A DNA stretch of 64,000 nt from Hirsutella rhossiliensis (taxonomy: Eukaryota > Ascomycota > Sordariomycetes > Hypocreales > Ophiocordycipitaceae). Numbering within the stretch: position 1 is the first letter of the stretch; each line of letters starts with the position of its first letter. A program made the position numbers and the translations under genes. A model generated the notes under the pieces. That model was not told the origin of the DNA and ran no database searches. It was given only the letters and a program-made list of their open reading frames with translations. Below, piece by piece: positions 1 through 12,000 of this stretch. The stretch is taken from the NCBI RefSeq assembly GCF_020360975.1, contig NW_025408668.1, positions 2,542,001 through 2,606,000 of the forward strand. Direction: 5' to 3'.

Positions 1-3000
1 TCGCTGATATGCAAACACGCGCTTCGAGTCCAGGGCCTCGGCCGAGGCCGCAAGTGACTTGCGGTCTGTCTTACTTGATCTCAGGAGGGGCCACGCGGAG
101 ACGGGGAGCCAAAGCCGGGGCACCATGTATTCCGGGAGTTGCTTTCGAAGGCTTTCTTGGGTACTGCCAACAAAGACCAGGAACTGCTCCGACGGTCGAC
201 AAAAGATGGACGCCAGGTCCGGTGTGGAGAGGCACTCGTCGGGGGAGAATTGGACAAAGGCAGCCAATAATGGAATGCCGTCTCGAAGGATCTTGGCCAC
301 GACAACGCGCTGGATCCGAGACGCCCAGGAAGAGGCGCCAATAGCAGCCTCGATCTCGCCGAGCTCGATCCTCAGCCCCCGCAACTTGACCTGCGTGTCT
401 TCTCGCCTGCCCACGAGCTCCACATGTCCGTTGACGTCGAAGCGGGCAAGGTCGCCGGTCTTATACAACCGCCCTTGGCCCACCTTGGCCAGCCAGGGCA
501 CATGCTCCAAGAACGATTGACGGGACTGTTCCTCGTCGTTGAGATAGCCGCGAGCGAGCGTGGAGCCGGTGACAACCAACTCGCCAACAGACCCGACGGG
601 GACGAGGTGGTTGTGGTCGTGCTCGTCGACAATCCAGAGCCCAGTGGCCAGGGGCTTTCCCACATAGCCGATGAGCGAGGTCGCCGTGAGCAGGCCCGCG
701 GCACATGAGATGCCCGCTTCTGTCGGCCCGTAAGCGTTGACGAAAAGTTCCACCGGCGAGTCACGGCTCGTCCATTTGTGCAGCAATGCGCGATTGGCCA
801 TCTCGCCTCCGATGGCGAGCGTCTTCAAGGTCGGCGTTCGGACTGGGTCCAGCAGGTTGGCGACAGTAGGGGTCAAATTGGCAAAGTCTATCCTTTTGCT
901 CTGGATGAAGCCCTCGAGATTATCCACGGCTTGAGCCTCAGAAGGGATGCAGACGCACCCGCCGGACGCGAGGACGGCAAAGATGTCAATCACGCTCACA
1001 TCAAACGCGTAGGAGCTGAACTGCAAGGAGCGGCGCCTCACCCCTTGGCGGTCGTGCTGGAAACGCTTCGCGTGCTCCAGAACGCTCCGACTTGCGGCCT
1101 TGTGTTCCATCACCACCCCCTTGGGCGCACCCGAGCTCCCGGAAGTGAAGATGACATAGGCTACGTCGTCCGGACACGATGAATACAGAGTTCGTGGAGG
1201 GCCCGGGGCCGACAGATGCTCCCAGTCGAGCACCAGCGTTCGCAGCGGGAACCGTCGGCGTGTCGCCTGCAAAGGGGATACGATAATCACCTGCGGCCGG
1301 ATCTCGTGGATGATGTGTTGTATACGGGCCTCGGGGTGGTTCGTGTCGAGTGGAACGTAGCCTGCGCCCGCCTTGATAATGCCCAGGATGCCAACGACCA
1401 TGAGGCGCGACTTTTCGGTGCAAATAGGTACGAGATGGCCGGGTCTCACGCCATGCTCACTTTGAAGGTAGAGCGCTAAAGTGCCCGAGGCGGCGACAAG
1501 CTCGGCGTAGGACAGCTGTCCGTCGTGGCAGTCGACGGCAAGTTGCTCGGGGTGATGCCTTGCCGTTTCCTCCACCAGCTCGTGCAGTTGCGGCGGCGGA
1601 GACTGATCCCCAGGCAAGTTCCATTCGACAGTCCGCCCAAGATCGGCCCCCTCAGCAAGCTCCCAGAACGCAGATCGGATGGTCGAGTTGTCGCAGGCAC
1701 GGCGGCTTAGAATGCCAATCATCTGTTGGAACTGCTCCAGGATATGCCTCACTTCAGGTCCCGTTAGCAGCGACGGGTCGTAGGCAGCCGAGATGGAGAC
1801 ATGGTCTTTGGCGCTGTTCTGGCTGCATTCCATGACCAGGCCAAAAAGCTCACGCAGTCCATTGGTAGCCTCGGACATGCGGCGCAAGCCAAGGGGCACC
1901 GCGGTGTCTCCAAGCTGAGCCGGCTGGAGAACGAGGAGGTTCACACACGCGCAGGCATCGCGGGCGGACAAGCTAATCTCTCGAATCCGACCGAGCCCGA
2001 AGTGCTCAAACGGAAGCATATCCAAGGCTTGATCTTGAACATGCTCGAGAAACTGAGACACAGGGTCGTCCAGTTCGAACTGCGTCCGCACGGGGATGGT
2101 CGTGATGGTCGGGCCGACAATGTCCTCGATACCTGCCAGGGGGGCAGTGCGGCCGGAGAGTGTCACGGCGAAGCAGACGTCCTTGGCCACGCCGGAACTG
2201 CGACTCCTCATGGCAAGCATGGCCGCCCAAGCGGCGCGAGCAACGGTGGCGAAGGAGAAGGTACTTGCCGAGCTCCAACTCAGCCTACTTTCCAACGTCT
2301 GGCTTGTGTTGGAATCGGCTTGTGGAAGATAGTCGGGCGAGGGGAGGGCAGGGAAAGCCTCCGGCTGATGGCCGTCAAGTTGGGCTTGCCAGAAGGAGAC
2401 AGCTTCTGCTTTATCCGCGCCCTGGACAAAATCGACAAATGTCCGGTATGATGGCCGGGGCTTCGGCGGGACTGAATATGCAAAAGCGTGCTCCAGATCC
2501 TGCCAAAGCGCCAGGGAGGAAAAGCCATCAAAGATGGAATGATGCCTCCACATCTCGAAGATGAAAGCTTTACCGGAAGGTCGGATTCTATACCGCACCA
2601 AAGGCGTCCCCAGTCCCATGTCAATGGCTGAGTCGACTTCGTTGTCTGCATCGATCCAAAGACTGGGACGGCGCGTGACGACTTGCATCATCTGTACGCC
2701 TTGATCGGTCGTGGCGGGACAAAGCCGCGTCCGCAGAATGGCGTTGGCTTGGTGGACAACGTCCCACGAGGTGCGCAATCGTTCGGGGTCGGTTGACGGG
2801 GGCACCAGGAACATGCTGTGGTCAATATATGTCTTTGGTTGCCGCACCGTTGCAGCCATCAGTGCCTCTTGAATGGGCGTGCATGGATAAACATCCTCGA
2901 TGTCGTTTATAGACAGACTGCACTCTTGACATACCTGAGACAGCAGCCTCGGGTCACGCCACGATTTACTCGCAACGGTCGTCTGGATATTTATATATTG

Positions 3001-6000
3001 TCCGTCAACTTTGGCCCTTTGCTGATTTCTCTCCACGTGGTTGGCCATGTGCTCCAATTGAGGCATTCGTAATATGTCCGCTACCTCAAGCTTGAATCCA
3101 ACCTCGCGGCATAAAGAAGCCAAGTTGATTGCAGTCAGAGAATCTCCGCCAACGCGTGTGAACTGGGTGTCCAGCCCCAAATGTTTTGGATTAACCTTAA
3201 GAACCTGCGCCCATAGCCCTTGCAGGATTCGCTCCGTCACGGTTGACGGCTGTCGAATGACACTTGATGCGGCTTGATACAAAAGAATCTGCTCGGGAGG
3301 GAGCTGACCCACGAGAGCCTGCAGCGCCTTCCGATCCATTTTCCCACTGGGGGTGAGTGGAATACGTGACAGTGGGAGATAGACTCGCGGAGCCATCAAC
3401 TGAGGCAGAAGGCCATCGATGCGGGCCTGAACGCCTTGGATGATTGAGCGTGTATCGGGAGCTGGAGGCAGCAGCAGCTCCCGTCCATGAGGCTGCTCCC
3501 GGAGGGCGAGAGTGAGAAAGGCCACAAGCATCTCGGAGCAATCTTCTTGAGACGTGACCTTGTCTGCCACAGCAGAGACCACAGATGGACAGCGTTCAAG
3601 ACACTGTTCAATCTCACCGAGCTCGATGCGGAAGCCGTTCAATTTGATCTGTTGGTCCCTTCGTCCAATAAAGGTGATAGACCCATTCGGGTTTCTCCGG
3701 ACGATATCTCCGCTCACGTACAAACGCTCTTCTCCTGGCTGGACCCAAGGAAACTGACTTCCATCGATGAATGCCGCCTGGCTGCGCTGCTGGTCCTTGA
3801 GATACCCCCTCGCAAGCGTTGGTCCAGATATCAGCAGCTCTCCTGCAGAGCCTACGGGAGCCAGAGAGCCGTAGTTGCCCAGCTCGACCACCCAAAGATG
3901 CGTCCCAATAGCGAACCCGATGTTGTTCGGGTCACCGTCGATGGTCACATGTGGGTTTCGGCATGCATCGAAGCAGGTCTCGGTTGGGCCATAGGAGTTG
4001 ATCAGCCGGACGCTCGCAGCCCATTCCTGCACAATCGACTTCGTCAACGGCTCGCCGCCAGAACACAGGGTCTTCAGCGAAGGCACCCGCCTGGATGAGT
4101 AAAGTATATTCTGGATAGCCGTTGGGGTTAGAAAAGCGAGTTCGATTTGCCTTTCCTCCATGTATGCGCAGAGATCCCCGAGTCGTCGATTCTCGGGCGG
4201 GATGTACAGGCAGCCACCGTGCAGGAGAGTCAGAAAAATCTCCATGACGTTGACATCGAATGTATAAGATGCAAAGGAAAGGGTCCGTGTCTTGGCCTGG
4301 TAGTTGATATCACGACCATTGATCAACGCTGTTGCTGCGAGAGCTGAGTGCTCGATCATGACTCCTTTTGGCGTTCCTGAGCTGCCAGAGGTAAAGAGTA
4401 TATAGGCGAGATCTGAGTGCGACCGCAAATCACGGCAGTGGTTGTACTTTACGGCATCATCGTTTCCAACGGGCTCCGGGCACGGCCCTTTGGACAGCTC
4501 TTCAATGTCCCAAGTAATGGGCTGGGCCGACAGAGTCCGAATCAGGCTATCTTGGTCGGCCGTAGTAACCACAATCGGGGAGTTAATCTCTCCCATCAGG
4601 AAGCATAGCCGCTCTGAGGGAGCATCCGTGGGCAGGGGCACATAGGCTGCTCCCGCTTTCAAGACGGATAGCATGGCGACGATCATTGCGGCCCCTTTGC
4701 TCATCAAAAGCGGCACCAGATCCCCTCGACACACTCCGCACTCGAGTTGAAGTCGGGACGCTCCAGCAGACGACAAAGTGTTTAATTGCTCATACGTGAG
4801 ACTTGCATCGGGAGCTTCCACCGCCGGGAAGTCGGGCCATTGACTTGCTCTGTCGCTGAAAAGCTCATCCACCAGCTGGTGGCAGGCATCAATCCTTATG
4901 CTGTTCCACCGGCATTCCTGAACCAGTCTCTCCGACCCGGACATGACCAAATCTCCAATTGTACCCGTTTCGTTGGTGCCCAGCTCCTGTAGCGTGTGAG
5001 AAAAATGGTACGCCATCCATCGTGCGTCGTCGCTGGATGTCAGGCGGTCATCATAGCTGATGGAAATTATGACCTGATCGTCACCGGTAGGTTGACATTC
5101 TACTATGAGGCAATCTGAATCGACGAAACCTTTTGAAACGTCATTTTGGGGAATAAGAAAGGCTTCCTTGTCTTCGGGTCCCGGATGGACGGCTGGCGGT
5201 TGAACAACGAGCATAGAGTTGAACTTGCACGCCTGGAAGGCGTCCTTGTCAATCTTACGAATATTGGAGAGACCGAACTGCTCCCATGGCATCGCCTGGG
5301 TGGTTTCAACTTGGACCTGCCGGAGATAAGCTGCCACCTTTTGCTCTCGCACGGCACGCAAGCGCCGCGGGATACTGGCAAGGGTAGGCCCCATGAGCAT
5401 GTCGATGCCTGAAAGGGGTACCGCTCGTCCGGACCGGACAACACCAAAGGACACATCTTCGCAGTCCAGATACCGGCCCAACAGCACGCCCCATGAAGCC
5501 TCTGCAAGTGTTGCTAGCATGTACGCAGGCTCGCTTGGGAGCTGAACGGTGAGCGCGTATTTCTGGTTGGCAGCGAAGGCGGCAGCTTGTCGCACTTGGG
5601 GAAGAGAGCCAGACTGGATGTCGGCAAGCCGTGTTTGCCAGTATCGATGCGCGGCGGAATTGTTGCTAATATTCATGGCATGACGAGCAAACAAGGCATA
5701 GGGCTGTGTTGGCGGCAGCCCGAGGCCTCTCTCGGCGTACAGAATTTGCATCTCATGTTTGAAGAGGTTCATGGACCAGCCATCAAAAACCGCATGATGC
5801 TGTGACAGCACCAGGTAAGTCAGCGATTGCGATGCAACGACTGCGCATCGAGAAAGCTTCGTTCCGTAACCAAATGCTACGAAACTGTCTTGCAACAAGA
5901 ACTCGTCCAGCTTCTCAGTGGAGATCCGAGACACATGAGCATCTTCTCGGAGAACAACCTGTAAGCCCCGGCATTCATCTTGTAAGATTATCCGGGCCCG

Positions 6001-9000
6001 TAAAATGTCATGGCGTTGCCACAATGATTGAATGGCACGGATCAGTTTAGGAACCGACAGCCCTGGTGGCAATTGGAAGACCTCTTGATTGAGAAAGGCA
6101 CCAGGAGCCTTGGCCGATGAAATCATGAGCGATTGTTGCATCGAGGTGCAGGGATATACATCGGTGATGGATGCTATAGGGACCTGGCACTGGTCCGCCG
6201 CTTTGGCACAGATGCCCTCTCGATCCAGCCATGTAATCAAGGAGAAGGGCGGCGGCGGAGCAGCGTCCTCGCCGATGCGTGTGGGCAGAGACAAGTCCGG
6301 CGTCATGGCCAAATCCTCCAGCGTGCTAGATGGATACGCTCTGCTCACGTCAATATTCAACTTCCGCTGCCGGGAAAGCGCAAGGATGCGAATCATGGTT
6401 ATCGAGTCCCCGCCCAGCGAGACAACCGAATCGTCCAGGCCAATCTGGTCTTCTGCGATGGACATAGCCTCGGCAATGCTCTCAAACAAAGCCTTCTGCG
6501 CCAGGTTGCGGGCCGGCCGCTTCGAACCCCTCGGACGAACCCGGTAGTTGTCGAGAGAGGACTCGACGGAAGCACGCAGTTGACGACGGTCGATCTTGCC
6601 CGATGTCGTCGTGGGCCAGCATCCATACGGAACAAAGACATGCGGGACCATGTATTTCGGAAGGGCGCATCGCAGCCGGCTCTGCGTTCGGCTTACGGCT
6701 GCTTCGTCGATTTGCCCTGGGGACAATGGGCCGTTGCAAGCTGCCTTGGAGTTGCCACGCTCGCGAGAGAGAACAAAGGCCACCAAAGTTCCGGGAGGAA
6801 CGATGTCCACTATACAATCTGCGAACTGAGCCGATCGACTGATGTGCCATTCAATCTCGGACAACTCGACACGCTGCCCGTGCATCTTGACTTGCAGGTC
6901 TTTTCGGCCCAAGTATGTCAAAGACCCGTCCGATGCATAGCGCGCCAGGTCGCCGGTTCGGTAAAAGCGAACTCGAGAAGTAGCCTCCGTCCAGGGAGCC
7001 CACAGAGGGTCGGTTCCGAACTCTTGTTTTGTTTGTTCCGGCTGGTTGAGGTAGCCGTCTGCCACGGTGTTGCCGCAGATAACCAATTCTCCAATAGCTC
7101 CCACTGGTGCCAGCTTGGTAGGCTGCTCTGGTACCACCAGGAAAAGGCCACAAGCGGTTGATCGTCCTATATTATGGGGTTCGTCGGGACCAAGTGATGA
7201 GTTGGTTGATGAATGCACGCTCGCCTCGGTTGGGCCATAGCCATTCATAATCTGGATATCATGAGGAAGAGACGACGAGGTCCAGTTTACGACGAGTTGC
7301 TTCGTAGGGGGCTCTCCTACAAGCATTAGTGACCGTACGGTCGGCAAATGCGCCGGAGAGAGCAGTGCGGCTATAGTTGGCGTAAGAACAAGGTGGCTGA
7401 CTTGGAGCTGGTTGATGGCCTGGCCAAGGTTGCCGTCCAGACGCTGGCTCCGGGAGGGAATGCAAACGCAGCCGCCAACCATGAGCGTGGCGAAGATCTC
7501 CAAAAGGCTCGTGTCAAAGGCACACGTAGCGAACTGCAGCATTCTGGTCTCGGAATTCAATCCCATGGTTGCGCCGATATCCAAGAGCGACAACGCAATG
7601 GCGGAATGTCGAACCACAACCCCCTTGGGGGTACCAGAGCTGCCTGAAGTATACAAGACATACGCCGTGTCGGAAGCCTTGTTTGCGTGGCGCACGATGT
7701 CATCTGTATCTGGTTTGGACTCCGCCTCTTGCAGCATCGAATCGAGGATAAACACGCTGAAGGGAGCGAAGGTCTGGGCTTCGGACGAATCTGTCAGGAC
7801 AACGGTATCGTCCCCCAGGTCGGCTAGGATATGCTGGCGCCTGTCGGCGGGTGCGGACGGATCCAAGGTTGCAAATGCCTTGCCGGCCTTCCAGACCGCC
7901 AACATGGCTGTCAGAACCAACGAGGGTCTACCATGGCATAGAGCAATTCGTCGGCTATTCGGAGCACACCGCCCGATGGCATATGACAGTGCCGTAGAAG
8001 CACCATCCAGCTGCTTGTACGTCATGCGGTGAACAGTGCCGAGCCCTTGGCCGCCGACTATGGCCTCGACGGCAGGAAGGCCGGGACGCTGGAGAGCCAT
8101 GTCTTGGAATATCTGACAAATGCCGCGAGAGGGAGCGGCGGAGGGTTTGGGGTTCCATGCGGCAATCTCCGCTCTATCGGCAGAGCTGGCCAAGTCCAGT
8201 TCGGACAATGGGCGGTGCGGCAGCGAAAGCTCTGTGATGGCTTGCCCTAGTTGCTGGATAAACCGTCGTGCCTGAACATGTGAAACGCAGGCGACATCAT
8301 GCTCAACTTTCAAGTCCACATGTCCCGTCAAGGAATCGACATGTCCAATAATGACCAATGGATTCTCAACATGCATCGACGACTCGTCGGGCAAGAGCTT
8401 TTCGACGACCCCTGGAGGCTGCTCTTCGCTCGAGGACTGCCCCGGCCCCTGCTGCATGACGAGAAGCGTTCGAAACTGGCCGGCGTTCCGAGGGCCCTGG
8501 CCTGGCAAACGCAAGATGTTCTTGAGGCCAAAATGCTGGTGCTGGCGCATGTCCAGAAGCGAGCTCTGAAGCCGTTGGAGAAAGGAGAGCACGGATTGCT
8601 GGGGGCACATATGGACACGCATGGGAACCGTCGACAGCGTCGGCCCGGCGATTCTCTCGAGCTCAGGACTGTCACGGCCTGAAAGCGTCATCCCAAAGCA
8701 CACTTGTTCTGCAAAGCTGTACGCTGACAGAAGTAGGGCCACCGCGCCGGCGGCCAGAGTGGCGGCAGAGATTCCACACTGCCGAGGGAGATCCAAGCAC
8801 ACTGTTGTGCTCAGATGGACGTGCTGGATTGCCGCCGTCCGGTTTTCATTTTCACAGACTGGCGGGAAAGGCGTCAGGGGAGCATCGCGAAGGTTCTCCG
8901 TCCAGTATTCGCTTGCCGATTCCGAGGCAGTGGAAAGAAGATATTCCACAAACCTGCGATATGGGACAGGAGGGATCCTGATGCCGTCTGGCTCGCCATA

Positions 9001-12000
9001 CCAGAAATTGATATCTTGCAGCAGGAGATGGATTGTAGGTCCATCGTACAAGGCGTGGTGCATCCGCATCACCAATCTGGTCGGATGCTGACACGAGGCC
9101 GTTTCAATCTCGTAATGGAAAGGGGCGTCTCTGTCTCTGGGCAGCTTCTTGCGAGCAATCTGCATGAGTCCTCTAGTGGAGGAGACGAGTGTAGTTCGTA
9201 AGATGGGATTCTGGGATACGACCTTGTCCATCGCCTGGGCCAGTCGGTCGGCATCTGTCTCCGCCGCCAGCTGAAAGACCAATTTGGCTTGGTAAGTTGC
9301 TCCTTCATCTACCCCATTCGGCGTGACGCCATGCAACGACGCTGCCATAAGTCCTTCTTGGAATGGAGATGCGGGATAGACGTCTTCCATCTCGTCCAAG
9401 GCAAATCCTGTCACGTCCCGAACTTCGCGCCAGACTTCGTCTGGGACCCTGACGGACCAAGATGCATTCCGTCCTTCATCTTGGCCGGCACCATCGATAC
9501 TTGCCTCTGTCTTGTACCGGGCGACGGCCGCCAGGTCCTTCAGTCGGGGATATCGATAGACTTGCTGAACGGTAATCTCTAGACTATGCTCCCTGGCAAC
9601 GCTCGCAAGCTTGATGGCTGCAAACGAGTCGCCGCCCAGTCGGAAGAAGTCAGCCGCCACGCCCAGCCGCCCTTGCACGTGAAAGACATTGCGAAAGACG
9701 CCTTCCATTGCCCGCTCCGTTGGTGTAGCAGGGTCCGCGTCTGCCATTGGATCATGGTCTGTCTCTCCATCCGAGGCAATCAGAAAAGGTGCTAGAGGGA
9801 ACTTCTGCAATTCAGCCCTCAGTCGCTTGTAGTCAATCTTGTCAGACGCCGTCCGAGGGACGTGGCTGATGGGGACGAAGAGGCTGGGGACGTATGAAAT
9901 CGGAAGATGCTCCAACAGACGGCGGCGGGCGTCCCGGCACAGCTCATAGAAGGTGGTGCGTGCGTCGAGAATGAGGGCTCTGCTGGCCGTGCTGTCGCTG
10001 TTGTGCCCGTCGACGGTAACGAAAGCAACTAGCCGGCAGACGTTGGCCTTGTCGAGAGTGCACTGGACCACCACGGAAGCAAAAGGGCCCCCCAGCCGCC
10101 GTAGCCGGTCTTCCGCCTCCCCCGGGTCGACGCGAATGCCATTGATCTTCATCATCCGATCCCGACGGCCGAGAATGCGCATCGACCCATCCGATTCGTA
10201 TCGGCCAATGTCTCCCGTGAGGTAAACACGAGACGGGAGTTGCGACTTGTGTAAGTGCGGAAAAGTCACAAAGTGCTTGTTCGTGAGCTCTATGTTATGG
10301 AGATATCCTCTCGCAAGGCTGTGGCCGGCAATGGCGATCTCACCCGTACAGCCGAACGGGGCCTCGTAGAGCTCTCCGTGGTTGTTGCGCCGAAGAATCA
10401 GGTGCCATCCGGTAACGTTGCGGCCAATGATGCCGGGATCTGAATCCACCTTCAGGGGGTCGGTGACTGTCGTGGTGATGGAAGCCTCAGTTGGGCCGTA
10501 GGCGTTGAGAAGTCGCACGAGCGGCGCCCAGGTCCGGATGAGTGCTCGGCTGGTCATCTCCCCACCCGTCATGATTGTTTTGAGTGTAGAGGCGTCTTGG
10601 GGCGCAACCAGTCCCGTCATGGATGGCGTCAGAATGGCCGAGTTGATTTCCATTCTTCGTATTGTTGCGGAAAGTCTGTTGAGGCGATCGTCTTCAGTCG
10701 GCACACATATGCAGGCCCCAGATAGCAAGGGAATAAAGATGTCGGCAATGCTGACGTCGTAGACAAAAGACGAGAACTGCAAGTGATGGTAACCCGGCTG
10801 AAGAGCGAAAGCCCGTGCTAGATGCATCAGACTGGTGCTCAAAGCCCCATGTTCGAGCATGACGCCCTTGGGAACCCCTGTACTGCCGGATGTGTACATC
10901 AAGACTGCCAGATCCGACGGACTTCCCCTGGGAGCCCATTCGGCCGAAGCAAGGACTTGGAGCTCCTGATCTTTCCAGTGGGAGTCGTGGAGTGGAATAA
11001 GCTGCTGCCGGAGACTTGTGTATCCGTCAGCGATGGCGGGTGAGCATACGATGGCAGCGGCACCCGCATCGTCGACGATGCGCCGCACGCGCTCGAGAGG
11101 CCAGCTTGGGTCAAGGGGTAGATAGGCAGAGCCAGTTTTAAGGATGGCAAAGATGGTAACGACGGCGAGAGCACACTTGTCCATGGCCATGGCAACGATT
11201 GTCTGTTCCGACACGAGGCACGATTCGGCCAGGAATATTGCCAGTCTGCTGGAAAAGACATCTAGCTCTCGAAAGGTCAGCCGCCGCTCTGTCGCACTCT
11301 CGCGTATGGCAGTGCGGTCGGCAAACTTCTCAACCGAGGTCTGCAACAGAGTGTGCAAACAGGCATTGACTGCAGATCCATAGGATTCGGCCCATTGCAG
11401 CATGCGTGAATGCTGGTGCTCATGTGTCAGCTGGATGTGTCCCACCGTCTCCTGGGAACTCAGGCTCGACAAGCTCTGAAGAGCCTGGCTCAGATGATCG
11501 ATAACCGTCTGAGCATGGTGAGGGGATACTAGGGCTGGATCTGAGTTGCAGTTGACCAAGATACTCTGGTCCGCCAATATCAACTCGAGGGAGAAGGGAA
11601 CACTATCTGCCAATCCAGATGATTGGCCATGAACCTCGTCCCACAATCCGCTGCCGGCCGATCGCTCATCTTCGGGTTGGACGACGACGAGTGTCTTCAA
11701 TTGGCAAGCAGCTGCCGCTCCAGGGCCGCACTTGTTGATGCGCTCCAAGCCATATTGCTGATGGGGAGCGATGGCAAGGATCTGGCTTTGTATATGCTGA
11801 AAAAACGGATACAGGGGCACATGGTGATCGATCTGAGTCCTGAAGGGGACACATGCAAAGGCGGGTCCCAGCATGTGGAAGAGACCATCGAGCGATGCAT
11901 CACGTCCGGCCAAGATCAAGCCCATGACAATGTCCGGCGTGTCACTGTGGGTGGCGAGGATGAGTGCAGTGATGCCGTAGAGAATAACGGCCGGGGTGAC